DNA of 13,526 bases from an uncultured Anaerolineales bacterium (GCA_938008865.1 CALLJA010000586.1:1-13526), one strand, 5' to 3'. Shown: positions 1-6,530, numbered from the stretch's first letter. Numbers and translations: made by a program. The notes: generated by a model not told the origin, from the letters alone.

Positions 1-218
1 AGGGTTTCTTCCGTCATCGGACGTCATGTCAGGCAAGGGAGTCTTGCATATCGTGACGAAGGTCAGCCGAGAAAACCCTTAGGGTCTCGGATGATGGTGA
101 TAGGGCGTTCAAGGGAGAAAAGTCTACGGGAGGGGGAGAGGAACTGCAATAAAATCGGGCGCTGAAATGAGATAAATGTACGGTATCAAGGGAAATGATT
201 CCGCGAGAAAATATCTCC
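1..218. other. Left-edge non-coding stretch
   Basis: I see no convincing gene here. The stretch is less GC-rich than the coding regions. It contains an imperfect inverted repeat at 67-90 (CCGAGA ... TCTCGG, with an internal CCCT/AGGG), which has no T-run and so is not a clear terminator. A weak -10-like TAAAAT sits at 150-155 ahead of the first gene, without a recognisable -35. The end of an upstream gene could lie just outside the window. Confidence 0.4.
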
Positions 219-758
219 ATGCCCTACGATCCCTCCGACCCCACCGCCAGAGACACCGCGCTGCAACCCTCCGAACAGCGCAGGCTGGAAGAAGCCAACT
301 TCCTGCTGGAAAACAACAAACCCGCGCAGGCCGCGCCCATCTTCGCCAAACTGGCCGAGGTGCTCAGGTCCGCCCACCAGCCCAAACGCGCCGCCAACTT
401 GCATTCCCAGGCGGCGCTGGCCTTCGCCAGGAGCCGCAACGACTCCGCGCTGATGCAGGCCCGCGCGGCGTTGACCCTGCTGTTGCAATTCAAACTCGAC
501 CAGCAAGCCTCCGCCTTTTACAAGGACCTGCTGGGAGAATTGACCAAACGCGGCATGAATTCCGCCGCAGAGACGCTGGCAAAGGAATTCGGCGGCAAGC
601 TTGCACGGCCCGCCCCGCGCGCCGCGCAATGGAACCGCCTGCCCAGCAACTGTCACAACTGCGGCGCACCGCTTGGTCAAAGCGGGGTGACCTGGACGGA
701 GGCCGAGTCGGCCGAATGCGGCTTCTGCGGAACGCCCATTCGTCCCTCCGCGGAGTAG
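219..758 (+). CDS. Small helical (TPR-like) protein with C-terminal zinc ribbon
   Basis: A 179-aa soluble protein of unknown function. Residues ~20-120 are alanine- and leucine-rich helices (LEEANFLLENNKPAQAAPIF..., then several helix pairs) resembling tetratricopeptide-type repeats. The C-terminus carries two CxxC knuckles (CHNC at ~145-148 and CGFC at ~167-170, 18 residues between them), a zinc-ribbon signature. It has no signal peptide or membrane segment, so a cytoplasmic scaffold or protein-binding role is likely, but that is inference. The start is uncertain. An in-frame ATG at 195 adds 8 residues, but AAGGGA lies only 1 nt before it and those codons have lower third-position GC. The ATG at 219 has only a weak GAG-type ribosome site. 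The gene stops 3 nt before the lipoprotein gene, so the two are probably co-transcribed. Confidence 0.75.
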   Translation: MPYDPSDPTARDTALQPSEQRRLEEANFLLENNKPAQAAPIFAKLAEVLRSAHQPKRAANLHSQAALAFARSRNDSALMQARAALTLLLQFKLDQQASAFYKDLLGELTKRGMNSAAETLAKEFGGKLARPAPRAAQWNRLPSNCHNCGAPLGQSGVTWTEAESAECGFCGTPIRPSAE

Positions 759-761
759 GTC

Positions 762-1172
762 ATGAGAAAACACACCTGGCTTGTGGTCCTGCTGGTTCCG
801 ATCCTGTCTTTTGCCTGCGTGGGATCTCCCAGCGCAAAACCGACACCCACGTCCGATTATATTTTCACGCCTGTAACCACCCCGCTCAAGATCGAGCCTG
901 ACGCCCTGCCCAACGCGCGGACAGGCGAGGAGTACGAGGTCGAGATCCGCGTGAGCGACAATGTCACCCCGGTAAACCAGGTCTCCATTTCACAGGGGAC
1001 GCTGCCCGCAGGCCTCGAACTTGTCTTCGTAGGCCAGACCGACGGCGCAAAGATCGTTGGCGTCCCCGAGGAAGCAGGCGTATTCACTTTTACGGTCTGG
1101 GTGTCGTGCTTCGGGACCATGGTCAGCGGGCAGTCTAAAGAAAAGCAATACACGCTCGTCGTGGAAAATTGA
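762..1172 (+). CDS. Putative lipoprotein with an Ig-like (He_PIG-type) domain
   Basis: A 136-aa exported protein. The N-terminus is a short positively charged stretch (MRKH), a hydrophobic core (WLVVLLVPILSFA) and Cys19. This looks like a lipoprotein signal peptide, although the lipobox S-F-A-C is not canonical at -3/-2. After a Pro/Ser/Thr linker, residues ~45-136 fit the putative Ig (cadherin-like, He_PIG) pattern: an early 'ARTGEEYEVEI' strand, 'GTLPAGLEL', then 'IVGVPEEAGVFTFTV' and a closing 'YTLVVEN' strand. The family typically mediates adhesion or is part of cell-envelope proteins; the partner here is unknown. The start is supported by GGAGTAGG just upstream, which overlaps the stop of the previous gene. 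No terminator is visible in the 94 nt downstream. Confidence 0.8.
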   Translation: MRKHTWLVVLLVPILSFACVGSPSAKPTPTSDYIFTPVTTPLKIEPDALPNARTGEEYEVEIRVSDNVTPVNQVSISQGTLPAGLELVFVGQTDGAKIVGVPEEAGVFTFTVWVSCFGTMVSGQSKEKQYTLVVEN

Positions 1173-1254
1173 GCGGCGGCAATCTGCCACATCCAGAAGG
1201 CCATAGGAAAAACTTGCGCGCGCCGTATCGGCTCGTGGAAGCGGACGGCTCGCG

Positions 1255-1260
1255 TATAAT
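1255..1260 (+). promoter_or_regulatory. Consensus -10 box placed for a leaderless mRNA
   Basis: A perfect TATAAT lies 6 nt before the ATG of the yqeC-mocA gene. A start of transcription about 7 nt after the box falls on A1267, the A of the start codon. There is no Shine-Dalgarno sequence before this ATG. The -35 position (about 1231-1238) is poor. Inference: leaderless transcript. Confidence 0.55.
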
Positions 1261-1266
1261 GGGCGC

Positions 1267-2622
1267 ATGAACCTCGCCCAAGCCCTGCGGCTGCTCCCCG
1301 TTCGATCCAGCCCGCCCGTGGTGGGCATTGTCGGCGCGGGCGGCAAGACCAGCGCCCTCTTTCGGCTTGGGCGCGAACGGGGCCCCGCCATCCTGGCGGC
1401 CACGTCGCATCTCGGCGAATGGCAGATTCCCCTCGCCGACCATCACCTCGTTGCGCAAACCCCGTCAGATTTGGACCACCTGCCCGAAGCGGGCCTGACC
1501 CTGGTCACGGGTCCGCTGGATGGGAATCGCACCCGTCCCCTGGACCCCGAAACGCTCGCCCATTTAAGAGAAAAATGCGCCGCCCGCGCCTGGCCCCTGC
1601 TGGTCGAAGCCGACGGCTCGCGCGGACGTCCGCTCAAGGCGCCCGCCGAGCACGAGCCGCCCCTGCCCGATTTCGCAGACCTGGTCCTGGTCGTCGCAGG
1701 ACTCACGGGCCTGGGCCGTCCGCTGGCCGAAGAATTCGTCCACCGTCCCGAACTCTTCTCGCGCCTCAGCGGGCTTCCGCTCGGCGCGACGGTCACACCC
1801 GAGGCCTTGGCGCGCGTGTTGGCGCATCCGCAGGGCGGCCTGAAGAACGCGCCCGCCTCGGCGCGCAGGGTTGCGCTGCTCAACCAGGCCGACACGCCCG
1901 AGTTGCAGTCCCTGGGCGGAAAACTCGCCAGGCTTCTCCTGCCCGCCTTCGATTCTGTCGTCGTCGGCTCGCTCCGATCTCCCGACCCAAAAACATTTCA
2001 AACCTTCGAATCCATTGCGGGCATCGTGCTTGCGGCGGGCGCGTCGGCGCGTTACGGCCAGCCCAAGCAACTGCTCGACTGGCGCGGCATTCCCTTTGTG
2101 CGCGTCGTGGCCCAGACCGCCCTGAAAGCGGGCCTCGACCCCGTGCTGGTTGTCACGGGCGCAGCCGCCCAAGAAGTGGAGTCCGCGCTGCAAGGGCTGC
2201 CCGTGCAAATTGTCCGCAACGAGGCCTGGCAGGAGGGGCAGGCCAGTTCGATCCGCGCGGGCATTGGTTCGATTCTTCCTCCTTCATTTTCTTTGAAACA
2301 AGCGGAGGGGGTCGGAGGGGCCGTCTTCCTGCTGGCCGACCAGCCGCAAGTGGATGTGACCGTCTTGCAAGCCCTGGTCGAACGTCACCGCCTGGAGCTG
2401 CCGCCCGTGCTCGCGCCGCTGGTACGCGATGCGCGCGCCAACCCTGTGCTCTTCGACCGCGTCACCTTCCCCGACCTGCTGACCCTGCAGGGCGATACAG
2501 GCGGGCGCGGCATTTTCCACAGATTCCCGCCTGCCTACCTGCCCTGGCATGACGAGCGCCTGCTGCTGGACGTGGACACCCCCGAGCAATATCGAAGGCT
2601 GGTGGAAGATGAAACCCTCTAG
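1267..2622 (+). CDS. YqeC-MocA fusion: molybdenum hydroxylase accessory / molybdenum cofactor cytidylyltransferase
   Basis: A 451-aa cytoplasmic protein with two domains. Residues 1-~235 match the YqeC family (putative selenium-dependent molybdenum hydroxylase accessory protein): P-loop-like GAGGKTS at 23-29, VEADGSRGRPLKAP at ~113-126, and a 'LVVAGLTGLGRPL' segment. Residues ~249-445 are a MocA-type NTP transferase: LAAGASARYGQPK at 255-267 and LADQPQ at 356-361. In this superfamily an LAAG motif is associated with CTP-using MocA, and LAGG with GTP-using MobA. The predicted reaction is CTP plus Mo-molybdopterin giving molybdopterin cytosine dinucleotide, for xanthine dehydrogenase or CO-dehydrogenase-like enzymes. 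The usual RMG is RYG here. In E. coli, YqeC and the MocA-like YgfJ are separate proteins, so the fusion is notable. The gene overlaps the next mocA-like gene by 14 nt. The hydroxylase itself is not in the window. Confidence 0.88.
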   Translation: MNLAQALRLLPVRSSPPVVGIVGAGGKTSALFRLGRERGPAILAATSHLGEWQIPLADHHLVAQTPSDLDHLPEAGLTLVTGPLDGNRTRPLDPETLAHLREKCAARAWPLLVEADGSRGRPLKAPAEHEPPLPDFADLVLVVAGLTGLGRPLAEEFVHRPELFSRLSGLPLGATVTPEALARVLAHPQGGLKNAPASARRVALLNQADTPELQSLGGKLARLLLPAFDSVVVGSLRSPDPKTFQTFESIAGIVLAAGASARYGQPKQLLDWRGIPFVRVVAQTALKAGLDPVLVVTGAAAQEVESALQGLPVQIVRNEAWQEGQASSIRAGIGSILPPSFSLKQAEGVGGAVFLLADQPQVDVTVLQALVERHRLELPPVLAPLVRDARANPVLFDRVTFPDLLTLQGDTGGRGIFHRFPPAYLPWHDERLLLDVDTPEQYRRLVEDETL

Positions 2623-3208
2623 CATCGCCGCCCTGATCCTGGCCGCAGGGCAATCGAAGCGCATGGGCCAGCCCAAGATGCTGCTGCCCTGGGGAGAAAG
2701 CACCGTGCTGCAAACCGTGGTCGCCGCCTTCCGCGCCGCGGGCGTGGACGAGATCGTGGTGGTCACGGGCGCGCTGCACGAGCCGATCACCACCCTGGTC
2801 GGCGATATGGCCCAGGCGGTCTTCAATCCCGAGTATGCCAGCGGGGAGATGCTCTCCTCCATCCAGCGCGGACTGCGGCATCTACTCTCCGAGAAGTCCG
2901 AGGCGGAAGGAGTCCTCATCGGGCTCGGCGACCAGCCCCAGGTCCAGGCGCGCAGCGTGGAAGCGGTGTGCGCGGCCTTCCGTCAGAGCGGGGCCAGGCT
3001 GGTCGTGCCGTCCTATCAGAAACGGCGCGGACATCCCTGGCTGGCGGCGTATCCGCTCTGGGAGTTGCTGCTTGCGCTCGGCCCATCCCAGACGCCACGC
3101 GATTTCCTCAACGCCCACGCCGACCAGATCCATTACGTGGACGTGGATACTCCCAGCATCCTGGCCGACCTCGACACCCCCGAAGACTACTTGAAATCCA
3201 AGCCCTGA
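2609..3208 (+). CDS. MocA-like molybdenum cofactor cytidylyltransferase (NTP_transf_3)
   Basis: A 199-aa single-domain nucleotidyltransferase. It carries the full MocA signature: LAAGQSKRMGQPKMLLPWG at 11-29 (nucleotide-binding loop, Arg18 and Lys23), a 'YASGEMLSSIQRGL' stretch matching the family's GMSSSLRAG segment, and GLGDQPQV at 105-112 with the metal-binding Asp108. The C-terminus 'YVDVDTPSILADLDTPEDY' is typical. LAAG points to CTP rather than GTP as substrate. The ATG at 2609 is preferred because GGTGGAAG precedes it and the protein then begins directly with the family's first strand. It starts 14 nt before the upstream stop, so translation is probably coupled to the fusion protein. 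Two MocA domains in a row suggest either two hydroxylase clients or one diverged paralogue with another nucleotidyl acceptor. Confidence 0.88.
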   Translation: MKPSSIAALILAAGQSKRMGQPKMLLPWGESTVLQTVVAAFRAAGVDEIVVVTGALHEPITTLVGDMAQAVFNPEYASGEMLSSIQRGLRHLLSEKSEAEGVLIGLGDQPQVQARSVEAVCAAFRQSGARLVVPSYQKRRGHPWLAAYPLWELLLALGPSQTPRDFLNAHADQIHYVDVDTPSILADLDTPEDYLKSKP

Positions 3209-3241
3209 CGTGCTATTGTGAATATGGAACGGTTCAGTTTC

Positions 3242-3250
3242 AGGAAGGAG
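3242..3250 (+). promoter_or_regulatory. Strong ribosome binding site that fixes the next start
   Basis: AGGAAGGAG ends 6 nt before the ATG at 3257. This favours that start over the in-frame ATG at 3218, which has no such site. Confidence 0.75.
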
Positions 3251-3256
3251 TACGAC

Positions 3257-3535
3257 ATGACCGACTGGAACATGATGACCGAGAACATCCGCAACGCCAT
3301 GCAGGCTCTGGACGAAGCCCAACGCGCGCGCGAGGCTCTGCACACCCAGCCCACCCCCGACAAATTCGATGCCTTTCGCGCTGAGATGCAGGAGTTGATC
3401 GAGCATCTGACCCAACTCCAGAGCGTGCTGGCCAACGAGGAAAAGTTCGCCGTGGATGAACTGGCCGACTGGCTCAGTTCGGTCTTCACGGGCCACCGCG
3501 CCGAATACCGCCAGACTCCGCGCATGGAACGTTGA
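3257..3535 (+). CDS. Small helical protein of unknown function
   Basis: A 92-aa protein that I do not recognise. It begins MTDWNMMTENIRNAMQAL and is almost entirely predicted helix, with many charged and Gln residues and an amphipathic heptad-like stretch (~15-65) that could form a coiled coil. It has no signal peptide, cysteines or membrane segment, and ends with a Trp-containing helix (ELADWLSSVF) and a basic tail. An upstream in-frame ATG at 3218 would add 13 residues but lacks a ribosome site. The gene starts 48 nt after the mocA-like gene and ends 36 nt before the PH-domain gene, so it may share their transcript. No function can be assigned. Confidence 0.7.
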   Translation: MTDWNMMTENIRNAMQALDEAQRAREALHTQPTPDKFDAFRAEMQELIEHLTQLQSVLANEEKFAVDELADWLSSVFTGHRAEYRQTPRMER

Positions 3536-3571
3536 GAACCGCCTGGTTCTTCATTCACTTTCGGAGGGAAA

Positions 3572-4090
3572 ATGTCCTACGTCGAATCGCATTTACAGGC
3601 GGGGGAACGCGTCCTCTTCCGCGCCAGCCGCGGACACGCATGGTACGACAAACTGCTGGCCGTCCTCCTGACCTTCCTGGTCACCCCACTGGTGCTGGCC
3701 GTCTACGCGTTTGCGATGGGCTTCCTGTTGCAGGTAATCTCCACCCTGCTGCCGAGCGGACCCGAAAGCCAGTTGGCGCTGGCCTTGCTGGTCGTCGGGA
3801 TGCTGGGAGTAATCCCCCTGATGACGGTTTACACCCAGATCGTGGATTTCATCGCCTTCTGGCAGACCGACGTGGCCCTGACCGACCGCCGTCTCTTCGG
3901 GCGCGCCCTGGGCAGGAACCGCTTCTGGCTGCGCACCATCGACATCCCCACGCAGGATATCGCCCGTGTCCACCGCTACCGCCTGTCTGCGCTGGTGTGC
4001 GTGGACCGCAAGTCCACGCGCCGCGCCGAGGTGTTCGGGCCGCTCAAAGGCCTGGGGCGCTTCGTGGACGAATGTAAACGCTGGGAATGA
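3572..4090 (+). CDS. Two-TM membrane protein with a bacterial PH-like (bPH_2/DUF304-type) domain
   Basis: A 172-aa inner-membrane protein. The opening 'YVESHLQAGERVLFRA' resembles the usual start of bPH_2 proteins. Two hydrophobic segments follow (~28-58 and ~67-92), then a cytoplasmic domain beginning 'DVALTDRRLFGRALG' with the (T)(D/N)RR strand typical of this family, and 'LRTIDIPTQDIARVHR'. Known members (YdbT/YdbS-like) are membrane proteins of poorly defined function; lipid or membrane-stress roles have been proposed. The start is supported by GGAGGG at 3563-3568. The gene is followed after 13 nt by a hairpin that probably ends the transcript. Family assignment is fairly secure; a specific function is not. 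Confidence 0.8.
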   Translation: MSYVESHLQAGERVLFRASRGHAWYDKLLAVLLTFLVTPLVLAVYAFAMGFLLQVISTLLPSGPESQLALALLVVGMLGVIPLMTVYTQIVDFIAFWQTDVALTDRRLFGRALGRNRFWLRTIDIPTQDIARVHRYRLSALVCVDRKSTRRAEVFGPLKGLGRFVDECKRWE

Positions 4091-4103
4091 ACTCCGCCGC
4101 CGC

Positions 4104-4131
4104 AGAACAGCCGCCGCATGGCGGCTGTTCT
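4104..4131 (+). terminator. Hairpin terminator after the PH-domain gene
   Basis: A perfect 12-bp stem (AGAACAGCCGCC / GGCGGCTGTTCT) with a GCAT loop lies 13 nt after the stop codon. The downstream tract (TGCTTATAAAA) is T-poor, so termination may be only partial. Confidence 0.65.
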
Positions 4132-4161
4132 TGCTTATAAAAGACGGGGGCAAAATATGAT
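4131..4161 (+). promoter_or_regulatory. Candidate promoter for the lipid kinase-plsC pair
   Basis: A -10-like TATGAT at 4156-4161 is preceded by TTGCTT at 4131-4136. The 19-nt spacing is longer than ideal. A start near 4168 gives a leader of roughly 30 nt that contains the GGGAG ribosome site. It lies just after the hairpin, where a new promoter is expected. Confidence 0.45.
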
Positions 4162-4183
4162 AAACTCGCCCCATTCTATTTTT

Positions 4184-4188
4184 GGGAG
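4184..4188 (+). promoter_or_regulatory. Ribosome binding site supporting a GTG start
   Basis: GGGAG lies 8 nt before the GTG at 4197. The only upstream alternative in frame, TTG at 4182, would overlap this site. The GTG start gives the family's usual N-terminus (KYLIIVNPISG). Confidence 0.65.
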
Positions 4189-4196
4189 TCATCTCC

Positions 4197-5123
4197 GTGA
4201 AGTATCTCATCATTGTCAACCCGATCTCGGGGCGCGGTTACGCCGAAAAAATGGTCCCGCAGATCGAGGAACTCATGCGCCGCCACCACCTGGATTTCGA
4301 ACTGGTCCGCACCGAGCGGCCCTGGCACGCCGCCGACCTGGCCGAACGCGCCGCGCGCGAGAAGTTCGACGTGGTCGTCACCGCCAGCGGCGATGGCACC
4401 GCCAATGAAGCCCTCAACGGCCTGATGCGCGCCCGTGCAGCGGGCTTCAACCACACCGCCATGAGCATCCTGCCTGTCGGCACGGGCAACGACGCCGCCT
4501 ACGGCCTGGGCCTGCCCCTGGACCTCGAGCACGCGATCCAGACCCTGGCAGAGGACAACCGCCGCAGGGTGGATGTGGGCATCGTGCGCGGCGGCGATTT
4601 CGCCGAGGGCCGCTACTTCGTCAACGGCGTGGGCATCGGTTTCGACGCGGCGGTCGGCTTCGTGGCAATCGAAGTGCGTTGGGCGCGCGGCCTGCTGGCC
4701 TATCTCATCGCCGTGCTGCAAACCGTTTTTCTCTACTACAAGGCCCCCACGGTCGAACTGACCTACAACGGACAGACCGTCACCCAGCCTTCGCTGATGA
4801 TCTCGATCATGAACGGAAAACGCATGGGCGGCGGCTTCCACATGGCCCCCAAGGGGAATCCCTCCGACGGCAAATTGGACCTGTGCATCGCCTCCGAAGC
4901 GGGGCGCCTGCGCATCTTTGGGCTGGTGCCGCATTTCATCAAGGGCACGCAGGAAGGCCAGCCTGAGATCCGCATGGAGCGCACCGACAGGATCACGGTC
5001 AAGGCCGTGAAGGGCAGCCTGCCCGCGCACTGCGACGGCGAGACGCTCTGCCGCGAGGGCCAGGAACTGAGCGTGGAATTGATCCCCGCCGCGCTCGATT
5101 TCATCACCACGCGGGCGGACTAG
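4197..5123 (+). CDS. Diacylglycerol kinase / YegS-type lipid kinase
   Basis: A 308-aa soluble lipid kinase of the DAGK catalytic superfamily, which transfers phosphate from ATP to diacylglycerol or a related lipid at the membrane face. Visible signatures are the N-terminal strand with NPISGRG (8-14), the nucleotide loop SGDGTANEALNG (64-75; the canonical GGDGT has Ser first here), and PVGTGNDAA (93-101) with the conserved GTGND. The C-terminal half is the usual beta-sandwich: 'VNGVGIGFDAAV', 'MISIMNGKRMGGGFHMAPKG', 'DGKLDL', then 'CDGETL' near the end. Length is normal for the family. The start is GTG 4197, chosen for the GGGAG site and family alignment. The stop is 1 nt from the plsC-like start, so the two genes are very likely one operon feeding phosphatidate. 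YegS-like enzymes may phosphorylate other lipids, so the exact substrate is open. Confidence 0.88.
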   Translation: MKYLIIVNPISGRGYAEKMVPQIEELMRRHHLDFELVRTERPWHAADLAERAAREKFDVVVTASGDGTANEALNGLMRARAAGFNHTAMSILPVGTGNDAAYGLGLPLDLEHAIQTLAEDNRRRVDVGIVRGGDFAEGRYFVNGVGIGFDAAVGFVAIEVRWARGLLAYLIAVLQTVFLYYKAPTVELTYNGQTVTQPSLMISIMNGKRMGGGFHMAPKGNPSDGKLDLCIASEAGRLRIFGLVPHFIKGTQEGQPEIRMERTDRITVKAVKGSLPAHCDGETLCREGQELSVELIPAALDFITTRAD

Positions 5124-5124
5124 C

Positions 5125-5796
5125 ATGGGTCCGTTGGGACTGTTCCTCGGCTACGCCTGCCGCCTCGGGCTGGAGGCGATGTGCCGCATCGACAAATCGG
5201 ACCTGCACAAGATTCCGCAAAAGGGACCTGTGATTGTCTACTCGAACCATACAGGTTCCATCGAAGTGCCGATCGTCTTCACCGAGTTGCTGCCGCGCCC
5301 CGTGACGGGCATCGCTAAGATCGAGTCCTGGGACGGCTGGTTCCTGAACTTCATCTTCAACCAGTGGGAGATCATCCCTATCCGCCGCGGCGAGGCCGAC
5401 ATGGCTGCCATGCGCAAATCGCTCGAGGCGCTGGAGAAGGGCTGCCTGCTCGGCATTGCACCCGAGGGCACGCGCAACAAAACGGGTGCGATGATCAAAG
5501 CCCAGCCTGGCATCGTCACCCTGGCCCAGCGCAGCGGCGCAACACTGCTTCCGCTGGGCAACTGGGGCGGCGAGAATTTCCTCAAGAACCTCAAAAGCCT
5601 CAAGCGCACAGATTTCAACATCCGCGTGGGCGAGCCGTTCAAGATCGACACCCGCGGCGAACGCATGACGGGCGAACTGCGCCAGCGCATTGCCGACGAG
5701 ATGATGTACAAGGTGGCCGAACTGGTGCCCGAACGATACCGCGGCGTCTATGCGGATCTGGAGAACGCAACCGCGACGTATCTCACAAAGGCCTAG
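5125..5796 (+). CDS. 1-acylglycerol-3-phosphate acyltransferase family protein (PlsC-like)
   Basis: A 223-aa membrane-associated acyltransferase expected to acylate lysophosphatidate to phosphatidate. Motif I is SNHTGSIEVP (40-49) with catalytic His42. The usual HX4D is HX4E (Glu47) here. Motif II is IPIRRGEADMAAM (~87-99), where the Arg residues contact the phosphate. Motif III is APEGTRNKTG (112-121). A later 'ATLLPLGNWGG' fits the family's motif IV region. The N-terminal ~20 residues are hydrophobic and could sit in the membrane. The gene follows the lipid kinase after 1 nt, with probable translational coupling since no separate strong ribosome site is visible. It ends 5 nt before a strong terminator. 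The family is clear. The Asp-to-Glu change leaves some doubt about the acyl acceptor or activity. Confidence 0.87.
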   Translation: MGPLGLFLGYACRLGLEAMCRIDKSDLHKIPQKGPVIVYSNHTGSIEVPIVFTELLPRPVTGIAKIESWDGWFLNFIFNQWEIIPIRRGEADMAAMRKSLEALEKGCLLGIAPEGTRNKTGAMIKAQPGIVTLAQRSGATLLPLGNWGGENFLKNLKSLKRTDFNIRVGEPFKIDTRGERMTGELRQRIADEMMYKVAELVPERYRGVYADLENATATYLTKA

Positions 5797-5801
5797 AATC
5801 G

Positions 5802-5832
5802 AAAATGCCCGCCGTCATGGCGGGCATTTTTT
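5802..5832 (+). terminator. Rho-independent terminator between convergent genes
   Basis: A perfect 12-bp stem AAAATGCCCGCC / GGCGGGCATTTT with a GTCAT loop is followed by further T residues (six in all). It closes the lipid operon. The A-run on its left side gives four U on the opposite transcript, so it may also stop the minus-strand gene ending at 5851. Confidence 0.88.
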
Positions 5833-5850
5833 ATCGACGATAGTTAAGCG

Positions 5851-6174
5851 TCAGCCCAATCGCCAGGAGTTGCCGTCCTCGGAGAGCGACAGGAAGAAAC
5901 TGCGATCCTGGTAATCCACCTGCGCATACAGGCGGCCGTCGAAGCCCGTGAACATCTTGTTGATGGAATATTGCTCGCCAAATCCCAACTGCCTGCGCCA
6001 GGACTGGCCCTGGTCGTCGGAAACGTGGATGTCGCCATCGGGCATTCCGCGATACGAGCGTCCGCCATACTCGGCCTCGGCAGAGGCAAGGACAAAGCCC
6101 GCCGCCTTCCAGGCGGGAAAAGCCAGGGCGAGAGAGGTCAATCCACCAATCTTCAAAAAGTCACGACGGTTCAT
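5851..6174 (-). CDS. Short Tat-exported protein with Asp-box (BNR-like) motifs
   Basis: A 107-aa protein with a clear twin-arginine signal: MNRRDFLKIGG, then a moderately hydrophobic core to about Ala30, so it should be exported folded. The mature part is only ~75 aa. It holds one good Asp-box (S52-D-D-Q-G-Q-S-W59, matching SxDxGxTW) and a shorter variant at the end (S98-E-D-G-N-S-W104). Asp-boxes are turns in beta-propellers such as sialidases and photosystem stability factors, but a propeller needs several blades. This protein is either a stand-alone fragment or the remnant of a longer one. An ATG 12 nt upstream (6186) is in frame, but GGAGG lies between the two ATGs with ideal spacing to 6174. 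It converges on the plsC-like gene. Function unknown. Confidence 0.7.
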   Translation of the reverse strand: MNRRDFLKIGGLTSLALAFPAWKAAGFVLASAEAEYGGRSYRGMPDGDIHVSDDQGQSWRRQLGFGEQYSINKMFTGFDGRLYAQVDYQDRSFFLSLSEDGNSWRLG

Positions 6175-6179
6175 GCGGG

Positions 6180-6184
6180 CCTCC
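6180..6184 (-). promoter_or_regulatory. Ribosome binding site deciding the Tat-protein start
   Basis: On the minus strand GGAGG is followed after 5 nt by the ATG at 6174. It partly overlaps the upstream in-frame ATG, which argues against that one. Confidence 0.65.
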
Positions 6185-6260
6185 ATGTAAAAATAAAAAC
6201 AGGCTGATGGAACTGGGCGTTATCTTAGCCCAATCCCGCGCGGCTGTCCAGAGCGGGGAC

Positions 6261-6471
6261 CAGGGCTTTCTCAAAGTCCAATTTATGTCGCTCTCCCGAA
6301 GGGACACCGCTTCGGGATGGTGTGAGGGCGCGTGCTCTCCGCGACCGACACTTGCACCTGCACAAACCGCAGGCACAGTACAGGTGAGAGTCTCTGAGCC
6401 GTGGTAGGAACCCTTCGCTCCGCTCAGAGCGACACATTTATAGTTTGTCAAACACCTTTGAGAAAGCCCTG
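6261..6471. repeat. MITE-like element with 16-bp terminal inverted repeats
   Basis: The ends are a perfect inverted repeat: CAGGGCTTTCTCAAAG at 6261-6276 and its complement at 6456-6471. A second, inner inverted pair (TGTCGCTCT at ~6286-6294 / AGAGCGACA at ~6425-6433) lies inside it. Between them are further small hairpins, such as CCCGAAG / CTTCGGG at 6295-6316 and CCTGC / GCAGG near 6357-6373. There is no coding content and no obvious target-site duplication. It could be a non-autonomous transposon or a family of structured intergenic repeats. Only copy number elsewhere can decide. Confidence 0.6.
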
Positions 6472-6488
6472 AACACAAAAAACTGGCG

Positions 6489-6516
6489 TTGTATAAATTT
6501 ATGAAATGAGTATAAT
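6489..6516 (+). promoter_or_regulatory. Sigma70-like promoter for the GNAT / collar / giant-protein unit
   Basis: TATAAT at 6511-6516 has TTGTAT 16 nt upstream at 6489-6494, in an AT-rich setting. This would give a leader of about 155 nt before the GNAT start at 6679. Confidence 0.6.
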
Positions 6517-6530
6517 ATGAGAACTTATTC

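Noticed and set aside
67..90. Terminator of an upstream gene
   Set aside because: The inverted repeat is imperfect and lacks a T-run on either strand.
29..220. 63-codon minus-strand frame at the left edge
   Set aside because: It has no ribosome site, domain or supportive context, and its composition looks non-coding.
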